Positions 11,472 to 19,740 of a stretch of 64,000 nt of DNA are shown here, in pieces (position 1 is the stretch's first letter; the number at the start of each line of letters is the position of its first letter). The position numbers and the translations under genes are program-made. The DNA comes from Micromonospora fulviviridis. Lineage in GTDB: Bacteria > Actinomycetota > Actinomycetes > Mycobacteriales > Micromonosporaceae. Under the pieces are notes generated by a model that was not told where the DNA came from, did no database searches, and worked only from the letters and a program-made list of their open reading frames with translations. The stretch spans positions 248,001 through 312,000 of the forward strand of contig NZ_BMRA01000002.1 of the NCBI RefSeq assembly GCF_014648395.1, read 5' to 3'.

Positions 11472-11741
11472 TCATCGGCGCAGGCCGAGTCGCTCGATGA
11501 GCGACCGGTAGCGGTTGATGTCCTTCTTCTGGACGTAGTTGAGCAGCCGGCGGCGACGGCCGACCAGCAGCAGCAGCCCGCGGCGGCTGTGGTGGTCGTG
11601 CTTGTGCACCTTCAGGTGCTCGGTGAGCTCGGCGATCCGCTTGGTGAGGACCGCGACCTGCACCTCCGGCGAACCGGTGTCGCCCTCGGCGGTCGCGTAC
11701 TCCGCACGGATCTTGGCCTTGGCTTCCTGGTCGAGCGCCAT
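11472..11741 (-). CDS. rpsO: 30S ribosomal protein S15
   Basis: 89 residues, the standard S15 length, from ATG 11741 with GGGAGAAC just upstream. Diagnostic segments: [33 protein letters not shown], and the C-terminal [21 protein letters not shown]15 is a primary binder of the 16S rRNA central domain and in many bacteria represses its own mRNA. It is followed by a hairpin and then pnp. Confidence 0.98.
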   Translation of the reverse strand: MALDQEAKAKIRAEYATAEGDTGSPEVQVAVLTKRIAELTEHLKVHKHDHHSRRGLLLLVGRRRRLLNYVQKKDINRYRSLIERLGLRR

Positions 11742-11947
11742 GTTCTCCCTGTTTCGTGGAACGTTCGATGAGGTCCGTCGGATCGGTCGGAGTGACCGGG
11801 GAACGGACCGGTTCCTCGCACCCGCGGCGTCGTGCAGGCACGCGAGGCCCCACGTCGGTCAGCCGACGTCCCCGCAAGACTACCAGCCCGGCCGGGTAGC
11901 GCCCGGTGAAGGGCCGCGAACGGGCCCGCCGGCCGGCTCCGGCACGC

Positions 11948-12874
11948 TCAGCCGACCGCCCGGCGGGTCCGCTCCACGTCCTCGGCGATCTGTGCCACGA
12001 GCGGCTCGATCGCGTCGTACGTCCGTTGTTCCCGCAGGTGTGCCACGAAGTCCAGGGCCAGCCGCTCGCCGTACAGGTCGCCGGTGAAGTCCAGCGCGTA
12101 CGCCTCCACCCGGCGCTCGCGGCCGGAGAAGGTCGGGTTGGTGCCGATGGACACCGCCGCCGCGAGGGGCTCCCCGCCCCGCCGCACCAGCCGGGCCGCG
12201 TACACCCCGTCGGCGGGGACCGCCGCGTACCGGTGGGTCAGCAGGTTGGCGGTCGGATAGCCCAGCTCACGCCCGCGCTGGTCGCCCCGGACCACGACGC
12301 CCTCGACCCGGTGCGGGCGACCCAGGGCGGCGGCCGCCGCGGCCACGTCGCCCGCGTCGACGCAGGAGCGGATGTACGTGGAGGAGAAGACCGTGCCCGC
12401 CTCGGCGACCAGCGGGGCGCCCTCCACGCCGAAGCCGAAGGTGCGGCCCAGCCGCTCCAGCAGCGCCACGTCGCCGGCCGCCCGGTGCCCGAACCGGAAG
12501 TTGTCGCCGACCACCACGAGCGCGGCGTGCAGGTGCTCGACCAGGATGTCGTGCACGAACGCCTCGGCCGGCAGCCGGGAGAACTCCGGGGTGAACGGCA
12601 CCACGCAGAGCACGTCCGCGCCGAGCGCCTCGATCAGCTCCGCCTTGCGGGCCGGCTCGGTGAGCACGGCCGGGTGCGAGCCGGGGCGCACCACCTCGGC
12701 CGGGTGCGGGTCGAAGGTCACCACCACCGACTTGACGCCCAGCTCGCGGGCGCGCGCCACGGCGTGGCCGATGGTGGCCTGGTGGCCCTTGTGCACCCCG
12801 TCGAAGACGCCGATGGTGACCACCGAACGTCCCCAGCCGCCGGGTGCCGCCTCGTACCCCCGCCACCGCTGCAT
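11948..12874 (-). CDS. ribF: Bifunctional riboflavin kinase / FAD synthetase
   Basis: 308 residues from ATG 12874, chosen because a strong GGGGAGGAG lies 5-8 nt upstream; an ATG 8 codons earlier lacks this. The N-terminal FMN adenylyltransferase domain shows GVFDGVHKGHQATIG (the GxFDGxHxGH nucleotidyltransferase motif) and FRFGHRAAGD. The C-terminal riboflavin kinase domain shows GRELGYPTANLL and NPTFSGRERRVEAYALDF. Converts riboflavin to FMN and FAD in the cytoplasm. Downstream of truB with a 30-nt gap, so probably co-transcribed; truB-ribF is a widely conserved pair. Confidence 0.95.
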   Translation of the reverse strand: MQRWRGYEAAPGGWGRSVVTIGVFDGVHKGHQATIGHAVARARELGVKSVVVTFDPHPAEVVRPGSHPAVLTEPARKAELIEALGADVLCVVPFTPEFSRLPAEAFVHDILVEHLHAALVVVGDNFRFGHRAAGDVALLERLGRTFGFGVEGAPLVAEAGTVFSSTYIRSCVDAGDVAAAAAALGRPHRVEGVVVRGDQRGRELGYPTANLLTHRYAAVPADGVYAARLVRRGGEPLAAAVSIGTNPTFSGRERRVEAYALDFTGDLYGERLALDFVAHLREQRTYDAIEPLVAQIAEDVERTRRAVG

Positions 12875-12904
12875 GCCGCTCCTCCCCTGTCCGCCCACGC
12901 GCCG

Positions 12905-13789
12905 TCAGGCGGGGGCCAGCACGATCTCCGCGCGGGCCCGGCCGTCCCGCTCGCTGACGATAGCGATCAACCCGCCGTCCGGGCCGAAGACGGCGTACGG
13001 TCCCGCGATGCCGGCCGGGTCCAGCGGCCCGCCGTGGGAGAGCACCCTGGCCTCCTCGGGCGTGGCGTCCCGGCGCGGGAAGTACCGGTCGGCGGCGGCG
13101 TCGAGCGGCAGGTTCACCACCTCCGGGGCGCGCTGCTCCAGCGCGTCGAGGGTGGCCGCCTCGGCCAGGGTGAACCCGCCGACCGCGGTGCGACGCAGCG
13201 CGGTGAGGTGGCCGCCGACCCCGAGCGCCAGGCCCGCGTCCCGGGCGATGGCCCGGATGTACGTCCCGGACGAGCAGGTCACGTCCACGTCCACGTCCAC
13301 CACGTCCGGGGCGTCCCGGCGGATCGCCAGCACGTCCAGCCGCGAGATGGTGACCCGCCGGGCCGGCAGCTCGACGCTCTCCCCCTCGCGCACCCGCTTG
13401 TACGCCCGCTGCCCGTCGATCTTGATGGCGCTGACCGCGCTGGGGACCTGGTCGATTTCGCCGGTGAGCGCGGCGAGCGCGGCGCGGACCGCCTCGTCGG
13501 TGACCGCGCCGGCCGGGGTGCTGGCGATCACGTCGCCCTCGGCGTCGTCGGTGACCGTCGCCTGGCCGAGCCGGATCGTCGCGGTGTAGCTCTTGCCGGC
13601 GCCGATCACGTAGGTGAGCAGCCGGGTGGCCCGGCCCACCCCGATCACCAGCACGCCGGTGGCCATGGGGTCCAGCGTGCCGCCGTGCCCCACCCGTCGG
13701 GTCCGGGCCAGCCGCCGGATCCGCGCCACCACGTCGTGCGACGTCATGCCGCCGGGCTTGTCGACCACGATCAGACCGTCTGCGCTCAC
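12905..13789 (-). CDS. truB: tRNA pseudouridine(55) synthase
   Basis: 294 residues from GTG 13789 (VSADGLIVVDKPGGMTSHDV). The catalytic motif HGGTLDPMATGVLVIG, with the nucleophilic Asp, is near residue 42, and KSYTATIRLGQAT and SAIKIDGQRAYKRVREGE are also conserved. A PUA-like C-terminal domain follows (ALGVGGHLTALRRTAVGGF). It isomerises U55 in the tRNA T-loop. The frame continues upstream to 13861, but the standard N-terminus begins at the GTG. Divergent from the plus-strand gene at 13899. Confidence 0.95.
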   Translation of the reverse strand: MSADGLIVVDKPGGMTSHDVVARIRRLARTRRVGHGGTLDPMATGVLVIGVGRATRLLTYVIGAGKSYTATIRLGQATVTDDAEGDVIASTPAGAVTDEAVRAALAALTGEIDQVPSAVSAIKIDGQRAYKRVREGESVELPARRVTISRLDVLAIRRDAPDVVDVDVDVTCSSGTYIRAIARDAGLALGVGGHLTALRRTAVGGFTLAEAATLDALEQRAPEVVNLPLDAAADRYFPRRDATPEEARVLSHGGPLDPAGIAGPYAVFGPDGGLIAIVSERDGRARAEIVLAPA

Positions 13790-13898
13790 GACCGCAAAGC
13801 CTGCCAGATGCCGGTCCCGGTCCGGCCGGGGGATACCGCGCCGAGCGACAAGGTGGGACACTCACTGACATCTCGCCCACTCCCAACCGGAGGCCGCG

Positions 13899-14927
13899 AT
13901 GACGGACGATCGACCGGACTCGGCACCACCGCGCCAGCCCGCCCCCGCGCCCGGCCACCGGCCCGGACCGGCGGCGGCGCCGGAGTGGCCGCGCCAGCCC
14001 CCACCCGGCGCGGTCGGCCCGCGCCGCGACGGCGGCCAGCGGAGCTGGCCGGGCCGGCACTCCGGCTCCCTGCTGACCGGCGTGACGGCGCTGCTGCTGC
14101 TCGCCTTCGTCGGGGTGGTCGGCGGGGCCGTCCTGGTGTCGATGCCGTCCGCGGGTGGGCGGCCGGTGGTGTTCCCGACGTTCGGCCCGCCGTCCGGCCC
14201 GCCGTCCGGCGCACCGTCCCCCACGTCCGCCGCGTCCGCCGCGCCACCCCGGGCGTCCACCCCCTTCGACGGCACGCCGGCCGCCGGGTTCCCGCAGGGG
14301 CAGGCGGGGATCGTCCTGCCGGCCGCGAAGCGGACCGGCCCGTTCACCGAGAAGCAGGTGGCGGCCGCGCTGACGAAGGTCCGGACGGTCCTGGTGACGG
14401 CGCGGCTGGACCGCCGGTTCATCACCGACGACGACCCCGAGCCGCTGGTCCGGCAGTTCGCCCGGGACGCCCGCGCCGGCATGCGCAAGGCCTTCGCGTC
14501 CGACACCTTCGCCGCGTACGCCACCCGGTTCGCGCCCGGCGCCCGGCTCACCGCCGACCAGCCCAGGGTGAAGGGTCGGATCAGCTACCGGTCCACCAAG
14601 GACGCCGACGGCATCCGCATCCTGGCGGTGACCACCAACTTCGTCTGGTCGTACGCCTTCGCGACCAGCAGCACCGTGCCGGGCGACGGGCTCGTGGTCG
14701 TGCACGACACGGTGGTGTGGAGCATGCCGCATCCCGACGACGTCGAGTCCAGCTCGAAGGGGCTGTGGATCGAGGACGCGAACTCGTACGCCGCCAACAT
14801 CGACTGCGCGGCGTACGAGAAGGGCCTGCTCGACCTGGGCACCCACAGCTTCGACGGCCCGGGCGGCCCGGACCTGGACGCGGTCTTCGACCCCGCCGCG
14901 ACGCTGGACCTTCCGGACACCTGCTGA
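13899..14927 (+). CDS. Pro-rich single-pass membrane protein, unknown function
   Basis: 342 residues with GGAGG upstream of ATG 13899. The first ~55 residues are Pro/Ala/Arg-rich and likely disordered in the cytoplasm. One hydrophobic segment follows (SLLTGVTALLLLAFVGVVGG, about 62-84), then a Pro/Ser/Ala linker and an extracytoplasmic domain of ~230 residues (KRTGPFTEKQVAAALTKVRT, FITDDDPEPLVRQFARDARA, GRISYRSTKDADGIRILAVT, ending FDPAATLDLPDTC). I do not recognise the domain. Two Cys near the end (NIDCAAYEKG and the terminal Cys) could form an extracellular disulfide. Followed 70 nt later by another small membrane protein on the same strand, possibly a pair. Confidence 0.8.
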   Translation: MTDDRPDSAPPRQPAPAPGHRPGPAAAPEWPRQPPPGAVGPRRDGGQRSWPGRHSGSLLTGVTALLLLAFVGVVGGAVLVSMPSAGGRPVVFPTFGPPSGPPSGAPSPTSAASAAPPRASTPFDGTPAAGFPQGQAGIVLPAAKRTGPFTEKQVAAALTKVRTVLVTARLDRRFITDDDPEPLVRQFARDARAGMRKAFASDTFAAYATRFAPGARLTADQPRVKGRISYRSTKDADGIRILAVTTNFVWSYAFATSSTVPGDGLVVVHDTVVWSMPHPDDVESSSKGLWIEDANSYAANIDCAAYEKGLLDLGTHSFDGPGGPDLDAVFDPAATLDLPDTC

Positions 14928-14997
14928 GCGGGGCCGCGCGGGAGGCTGGGTTCCGGCACACTGCCGCCACCCCCTTCCTCGCGCCCAGGAGCCCCGC

Positions 14998-15297
14998 ATG
15001 AGCACCACCCCGCCGTCGCACCAGCACCGTCCCCGGGTCGACCTGCCCGACTGGATGCGGAACCCGGAGCCGCCTCGGCGCACCCTCGGCCGCCGCCTCT
15101 CCGATCTCGTCGACGGCGTTCCGGCCCTGGCGGCGGCGCGCCGCCGGCTCTGGGCGTGGCAGGGGCGCACCCGGTTCAGCGAGCGGCACCCGGTGGTCTC
15201 CGCGATCGCGTCCTTCGTGGTGGTGGCCGCGGTGGCCACCGTGCTGGTGGTCGGCACGCTCTACCTGTTCCACATGATCACGCAGCACGAGATCTGA
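14998..15297 (+). CDS. Small single-pass membrane protein, unknown function
   Basis: 99 residues from ATG 14998 with AGGAG upstream. The N-terminal ~60 residues are hydrophilic and basic (RVDLPDWMRNPEPPRRTLGR). A single C-terminal membrane helix, SAIASFVVVAAVATVLVVGT near 69-90, is followed by a short outside tail LFHMITQHEI. Same strand as the preceding membrane protein. No recognisable domain. Confidence 0.75.
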   Translation: MSTTPPSHQHRPRVDLPDWMRNPEPPRRTLGRRLSDLVDGVPALAAARRRLWAWQGRTRFSERHPVVSAIASFVVVAAVATVLVVGTLYLFHMITQHEI

Positions 15298-15326
15298 CCC
15301 TCGCCCGCGAGTCCTGGCGGAGGCGG

Positions 15327-16652
15327 TCAGCGGACCGCGCCGACCACCGCCCAGGCACCGGAGCGCAGCCGCAGCAGCAGGGCGACCAGCCGGAGCACCA
15401 CGAACAGGGTCAGCCCGGCCCAGATCCCGCCCAGCCCGAGGTCGAGCCCGTAGGCCAGCCAGATGGCCGGCAGGAAGCCGCCCAGCGCGGCCACGATGGT
15501 GAGGTTGCGCAGGTAGCGGACGTCCCCCGCGCCGATCAGCACGCCGTCCAGGGCGAACACCACGCCGCCGATCGGCTGGAGCGCGACGAACCAGGGCCAG
15601 GCGACCATGGCCTGCTCGCGTACCTGTGGATCGGAGCTGAACCACGACGGCACGAGGCCGGCGCCGGCGGCGATGACCACCGCGAACGCCACGCCGCAGA
15701 GGCCGCCGAGCAGGGCGATCCGCCGGGCCAGGGCGCGCGCCGCGGCGGCCTCCCCGGCGCCGAGCGCCGCGCCGATCAGGGACTGCGCGGCGATCGCCAG
15801 GGCGTCCAGCACCAGGGCGGTGAAGAACCAGAGTTGTACGGCGATCTGGTGCGCGCCGACCGCGGCGGCGCCGAACCGGGCCGCCACGGCGGTCGCCGAC
15901 AGGAAGCTGGCCTGGAAGGCGACGCCCCGGATGAGCAGGTCGCGGCTGAGCGCCAACTGCTGGCCGATGAGCCGGGGCCGGGGGCGCAGCGGGACCCGCT
16001 CCCGGACCAGGGCCGCCGCGAACAGGCCGCCCGAGATGGTCTGCGCCACCGCGTTGGCCACCGCCGAGCCGGCCAGGCCGAGCCCGGCCGGGTACACCAG
16101 CAGCGGGCAGAGCAGCGCCGAGAGCAGGTTGGGGCCGAGCACGAAGAGCAGCGGTCGGCGGGTGTCCTGGATGCCGCGCAGCCAGCCGTTGCCGGCCGCC
16201 GCCAGCAGCAGACCGGGCGCGCCGAGCGCCGCGATCCGCAGCCAGGTCGCGGCGGCGTCGGCCACCTCGCCCGGGCCGCCGACGAGGGTACGCGCCAGCC
16301 AGCCGCCCCCGACCTGGATGGCGAGCGCCACCAGCACGCCGACGCTCAGGGCGAGCCAGGACGCCTGCACGCCCTCGGCCACGGCCGCGGCCCGGTCCCC
16401 CGCACCGAACCGCCGGGCCGACCGCCCCGTGGTGCCGTACGCGACGACGGTGCCGAGCCAGGCGGTGAGCGTCAGCACGGTGCCGCCGACGGCGAGCGCG
16501 GCCAGCGGGACCCGACCCAGATGCCCGACGACCGCCGTGTCGACCAGCACGTAGAGCGGCTCGGCGGCGAGCACCACGAGGGCCGGCAGCGCCAACGCGG
16601 CGATCCGCCGCGCCGTGGCGGACGGGGCGGCGGGCGCGACTGTCTGACTCAT
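15327..16652 (-). CDS. MATE-family multidrug/sodium antiporter
   Basis: 441 residues from ATG 16652 (MSQTVAPAAP), with AGGATC upstream. About 12 hydrophobic helices. MATE-like motifs include LAAEPLYVLVDTAVVGHLGR near the start (the first-helix PxxxxxDxxxxG pattern), LAALAVGGTVLTLTAWLG, and GWLRGIQDTRRPLLFVLGPN, which closely resembles DinF-type members. Predicted to export cationic compounds or an endogenous metabolite using an ion gradient. It stands between a small membrane gene on the opposite strand and a long palindrome. Substrate unknown. Confidence 0.9.
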   Translation of the reverse strand: MSQTVAPAAPSATARRIAALALPALVVLAAEPLYVLVDTAVVGHLGRVPLAALAVGGTVLTLTAWLGTVVAYGTTGRSARRFGAGDRAAAVAEGVQASWLALSVGVLVALAIQVGGGWLARTLVGGPGEVADAAATWLRIAALGAPGLLLAAAGNGWLRGIQDTRRPLLFVLGPNLLSALLCPLLVYPAGLGLAGSAVANAVAQTISGGLFAAALVRERVPLRPRPRLIGQQLALSRDLLIRGVAFQASFLSATAVAARFGAAAVGAHQIAVQLWFFTALVLDALAIAAQSLIGAALGAGEAAAARALARRIALLGGLCGVAFAVVIAAGAGLVPSWFSSDPQVREQAMVAWPWFVALQPIGGVVFALDGVLIGAGDVRYLRNLTIVAALGGFLPAIWLAYGLDLGLGGIWAGLTLFVVLRLVALLLRLRSGAWAVVGAVR

Positions 16653-16725
16653 CGCCGCCGATCCTGGCACGCCCCTCGTAAGGAACGCAACCCCACCCGT
16701 CACTTACCGACTCGGCCGCGCTCCT

Positions 16726-16790
16726 CCCTCGATCATGAGGTTGGCGGCAGCTGCGGAGACCAGAAACGCCGCCAACCTCATGATCGAGGG
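16726..16790. repeat. Long perfect palindrome, copy 2 (23-bp arms)
   Basis: CCCTCGATCATGAGGTTGGC plus GGC at 16726-16748, exact complement at 16768-16790, 19-nt loop. It lies between the start of the MATE gene (16652) and the stop of the 32-residue gene (16888), both minus strand. Shares the GATCATGA(A/G)GTTGGCGG core with the copy at 57681-57737. Confidence 0.75.
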
Positions 16791-16887
16791 GCGGCGCGGG
16801 GAGTGGGCAGGCGGGCAGGCGGGCAGTGCGGGTAGCCGGCTGCGGCGGTGACGTCGTTCGTGCGGCGTCACCGCCGGGCGGCCACCG

Positions 16888-16986
16888 TCACTGACGGGTG
16901 TCCATCGAGGTCTGCAGAGCGCGGCGCATCTGCTCGCGCGCCTCGTCGGTGGTGTTCTCGGTCTGCGGCTTGCGCTTGGTCGCCAT
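16888..16986 (-). CDS. Very small basic protein (32 residues), unknown
   Basis: ATG at 16986 preceded by GGAAGGGA at good spacing. The product begins MATKRKPQTENTTDEAREQM and ends RRALQTSMDTRQ; it is hydrophilic with a probable single helix in the second half. The ribosome-binding site is among the better ones in this region, which is the main argument that it is real. A structured element lies 55-105 nt upstream. I know of no function. It could be a short regulatory or ribosome-associated protein, or a chance ORF. Confidence 0.5.
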   Translation of the reverse strand: MATKRKPQTENTTDEAREQMRRALQTSMDTRQ

Positions 16987-17040
16987 GGGAGTTCCCTTCC
17001 AGGGTGCGGACCACCGGCGCGCGGCGGCCCTACGGGGCGT

Positions 17041-17094
17041 CCGACCCTCCAGCCCGGCGCGCGTCGACCGCGCCGCGGCGTGGAGCCGTCGGCC
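17041..17094 (-). repeat. Dispersed hairpin element, copy 1
   Basis: Within the 323-nt stretch 16987-17309 that otherwise holds no gene. CTCCAGCCCGGCGCG at 17047-17061 and TGGAGCCGTCGGCC at 17081-17094 are identical to segments at 19585-19599 and 19617-19630. The ends pair (CTCCA with TGGAG, CCGAC with GTCGG) and an inner GGCGCG/CGCGCC stem forms, giving a nested hairpin in the presumed 5' leader of the 32-residue gene. I see no gene in the remainder of 17095-17309. Confidence 0.55.
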
Positions 17095-17309
17095 TGCTGA
17101 GCGCCGGCAGCGGTCCGGGATCACCGGAGCGGCTCCCTGGCAGCGTGAGCCCGGGTCGGTCTGACCCTGGAGGGAGGCGGCACCGGGTGTGGCACCACCG
17201 CCCATGACCAGCGCCGAAGCGCCGGCCCCCACCCAAATTAACGTTCACTTTCCAGATGCTGCCCACTGTTCCCGCGATACGGACAGCACGGAACGGGTCG
17301 GGCGGCGGC

Positions 17310-17522
17310 TCAGCGGGCCAGGAAGTGCCAGCCCAGCCACCACCAGAACCCGAACAGGCCGATCCGCCCGACCGGCACCGGGCCGACCTCGTAACGCATC
17401 ACGAAGGCGCAGACGTCGGCCAGGGACGGGATCCGGGAGCCCTCCCGCCGGGCGGCCCACTCGACGGCCGCGAAGAGCAGCAGCGCGGCCAGGAAGCCGC
17501 CGATCGCCAGGGCGCGCATCAT
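17310..17522 (-). CDS. Small membrane protein (70 residues), unknown
   Basis: Starts at ATG 17522, overlapping the stop of the upstream gene in ATGA, so translation is probably coupled. One N-terminal membrane helix (ALAIGGFLAALLLFAAVEWA), a charged middle (RREGSRIPSLADVCAFVMRY), and a Trp-rich C-terminal hydrophobic end (IGLFGFWWWLGWHFLAR). This resembles the small DUF6186-type membrane proteins encoded with a larger partner in actinomycetes, but that assignment is tentative. No catalytic residues seen. Confidence 0.75.
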   Translation of the reverse strand: MMRALAIGGFLAALLLFAAVEWAARREGSRIPSLADVCAFVMRYEVGPVPVGRIGLFGFWWWLGWHFLAR

Positions 17523-17929
17523 CGGCGGACCAGTCCCCAGAACGCGGTCAGCCAGGCGAACCAGGCCGCCGAGCGGACCAGGTGGTCCTCCAGCATCGGG
17601 TCGGCCAGCCGGGAGAAGGTGGGAAACTCGTCCCCCACCGACAGCACGAAGGTGGCCCCCTCGAAGACCCCGAACACGGTGACCGGCAGCAGCCACCAGA
17701 GCGCGCCGGGCGGCAGCCGCCGCGGCGCCGGCCGCCGGGGCGGCACCCGGTTGCTCAGACCGACCCAGATCAACGCCCCGCCGGTGCCCAGGGTGTAGAG
17801 GTTGGCCGAGGCGGAGAAGGACGGCAGTTGCCCGCCGACCAGCGAGAGGCAGATCAGCACCGGCACGGAGACGACCGGGCGGTCCCAGGCCCGGGGCGCC
17901 TCGACGGTGAGCTCACGGGGGTGATCCAT
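17519..17929 (-). CDS. Small multi-pass membrane protein (136 residues), unknown
   Basis: ATG at 17929 (MDHPRELTVEAPRAWDRP). Several hydrophobic segments (VVSVPVLICLSLVGGQLPSF, LYTLGTGGALIWVGLSNRV, GALWWLLPVTVFGVFEGATF, SAAWFAWLTAFWGLVRR) suggest three to four helices. It overlaps the following 70-residue gene by 4 nt, so the two probably act together. It lies 86 nt after nrnA on the same strand and may belong to the end of that operon. No recognised domain. Confidence 0.75.
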   Translation of the reverse strand: MDHPRELTVEAPRAWDRPVVSVPVLICLSLVGGQLPSFSASANLYTLGTGGALIWVGLSNRVPPRRPAPRRLPPGALWWLLPVTVFGVFEGATFVLSVGDEFPTFSRLADPMLEDHLVRSAAWFAWLTAFWGLVRR

Positions 17930-18015
17930 CACCCGATTGTCCCCAGTGTCACGGAGCGCGGGAAGACCGGCACGCCCCGGAGTAAACCCCGGTTCCGGCC
18001 CCGGGACGGAGTGGG

Positions 18016-19062
18016 TCAGGCGGGCAGCAGGGCGCCGGACAGTTCGGCGCGGATGCGCTCGACCACCTCGTCGACCGTGCCCCGTCCGGTGAACCCGGCC
18101 GCGAACCGGTGGCCGCCGCCGCCGAGCACCGTCGCCACCCGGCTCACGTCGACCGCACCCTTGCTGCGCAGCGAGACCGCCCACTCGGCGTCACCGGCCT
18201 GCTTGACCACGCAGCTCACGTCCGCCTCGGCGGTGCAGCGCACCGAGTCGATCAGGGCCTCCAGCACGTACGCCGGCTGGTCGTGCCGGGCCAGGTCGTC
18301 GCGGGTGGCGTAGGTCCAGACCAGCCCGTGCCCGGCAGCGGCCGCCGGCTCCAGCCGGGCCCGGCCCAGCACCTCGCCGAAGAGCCGGACCGCGCCGAAC
18401 GGCCGGGTGTCGAAGATCTGCCGGGAGATCTCCCCCGGCCGGATCCCGGTGGCCAGCAGCCGGGCCGCCATCTCGTGCACGGCGGGCGTGGTGGCCTCGA
18501 AGCGGAACGAGCCGGTGTCGGTGCTCAGCGCCACGTAGAGGCAGGCCGCGATCTCCGCGTCCAGCGCCACCCCGAGCCGGTCCAGCAGCCCGAGCGCGAC
18601 CACCGAGGTGGCCGCCGCGTGCGGGTCCACGAGGTGGATGCCGCCGAACCCGGTGTTCGAGGCGTGGTGGTCCAGCACCAGCGCGGTGCCCGCCTTGTCC
18701 AGCCGGTCGACCAGGTCACCCAACCGGGACTCGCTCGCCGCGTCGAAGCAGATCACCAGGTCCGGATCCGGATACGCGTCGTCCTGCGCCACGAGCAGGT
18801 CGGATCCGGGCAGCCAGCGGAACGGCTCGGGCACCTCCGGCGGGCCGGGGAAGGTCGCCTGGAGCTGCCGTACGCCGAGCCGGCGTAGGCCCAGCCCGAA
18901 GCCGAGCATGCTGCCCAGCGCGTCGCCGTCCGGGTTGACGTGGCAGATGAGCAGCACCCGCGCCGTGGCGGGGAGCCCGCGTACCGCCGCGACGGCGGCC
19001 GCCCAGTCGGTGTCGGTCGGGCCGGCACCGGCCGGCGGGCCGCCCGCGGCGGAAACGCTCAC
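18016..19062 (-). CDS. nrnA: Bifunctional oligoribonuclease / pAp phosphatase (DHH family)
   Basis: 348 residues from GTG 19062, overlapping the rbfA stop in GTGA. DHH-type metal-binding motifs are complete: CHVNPDGDALGSMLG, DLVICFDAASESRLG, VLDHHASNTGFGGIHLVDPH, and the DHHA1 RNA-binding end VATVLGGGGHRFAAGFTGRG. NrnA degrades 2-5-nt RNA and dephosphorylates 3'-phosphoadenosine 5'-phosphate, recycling by-products of RNA turnover and sulfate assimilation. The rbfA-nrnA overlap is typical of actinomycetes and indicates translational coupling. Confidence 0.93.
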   Translation of the reverse strand: MSVSAAGGPPAGAGPTDTDWAAAVAAVRGLPATARVLLICHVNPDGDALGSMLGFGLGLRRLGVRQLQATFPGPPEVPEPFRWLPGSDLLVAQDDAYPDPDLVICFDAASESRLGDLVDRLDKAGTALVLDHHASNTGFGGIHLVDPHAAATSVVALGLLDRLGVALDAEIAACLYVALSTDTGSFRFEATTPAVHEMAARLLATGIRPGEISRQIFDTRPFGAVRLFGEVLGRARLEPAAAAGHGLVWTYATRDDLARHDQPAYVLEALIDSVRCTAEADVSCVVKQAGDAEWAVSLRSKGAVDVSRVATVLGGGGHRFAAGFTGRGTVDEVVERIRAELSGALLPA

Positions 19063-19547
19063 CGGCGGTCGCCGCCGCGCGGCTCGTCGTCCTCGGTCTC
19101 CTCGTCCTCGACCTCGGCGTCGGAGTCCTCGTCCTCCACCCGGTACGGCTGCGGCTCGCCCGCGTACTGGGCCTTGGCGGCCAGGCGCTGGACCTCGGCG
19201 TCGGCGTTGCGGGCCGCCGCGAGCAGGTCGTCGATGTGCTTGACCTGGTCCTGCACGTCGTCGAGGACGAAGGTCAGGGTCGGCGAGTGGCGCAGCCCCA
19301 GCGCCTTGCCGACGGTGCTGCGCAGCATGCCCTTGGCGCTCTCCAGCGCGGCGGCGGTGCTGGCCTGGGCCGTCGCGTCGCCGAGCACGGTGTAGAAGAC
19401 GGTGGCGTCGCGCAGGTCGGCGGTGATCCGGGCGTCGGTGATGGTGATCATCCCGAGCCGGGGGTCCTTGATCTGGCTCCGCACCACCGACGCGACCAGT
19501 TCACGGATGCGCTCCGCGTGCCGGCGTACCTTGGCCGGATCCGTCAT
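19059..19547 (-). CDS. rbfA: 30S ribosome-binding factor A
   Basis: 162 residues from ATG 19547, with GGAGGTGGGG directly upstream. Family motifs: RRHAERIRELVASVVRSQIK, DPRLGMITITDARITADLRD, LRHSPTLTFVLDDVQDQVKH. RbfA assists late 30S maturation at the 5' end of 16S rRNA and in cold adaptation. The protein has a ~40-residue acidic C-terminal extension (VEDEDSDAEVEDEETEDDE) beyond the usual KH-like core, common in actinomycetes. It overlaps nrnA by 4 nt. A hairpin element lies 34-84 nt upstream. Confidence 0.95.
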   Translation of the reverse strand: MTDPAKVRRHAERIRELVASVVRSQIKDPRLGMITITDARITADLRDATVFYTVLGDATAQASTAAALESAKGMLRSTVGKALGLRHSPTLTFVLDDVQDQVKHIDDLLAAARNADAEVQRLAAKAQYAGEPQPYRVEDEDSDAEVEDEETEDDEPRGGDRR

Positions 19548-19580
19548 GTCCCCCACCTCCAGGGCTTCGTGCTCGCTACG

Positions 19581-19630
19581 ACGGCTCCAGCCCGGCGCGT
19601 GTGGCGCCGAGCGACCTGGAGCCGTCGGCC
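19581..19630 (-). repeat. Dispersed hairpin element, copy 2 (rbfA leader)
   Basis: ACGGCTCCAG at 19581-19590 pairs perfectly with CTGGAGCCGT at 19616-19625, with an inner GGCGC/GCGCC stem. It shares 15-nt and 14-nt identical blocks with 17047-17061 and 17081-17094. Both copies precede a minus-strand gene. It may be a leader structure, a terminator for the upstream gene, or a dispersed repeat. Confidence 0.55.
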
Positions 19631-19740
19631 GGAGACGGACGGCACGGCGCCGCCGGGTCCGACCGCCCAACATCCCGAACATTACCCGCGCGATCGCCGC
19701 CCCCGCGCGGGGCCGCCCGTGCCGGCGACGAGGAGGCCGG

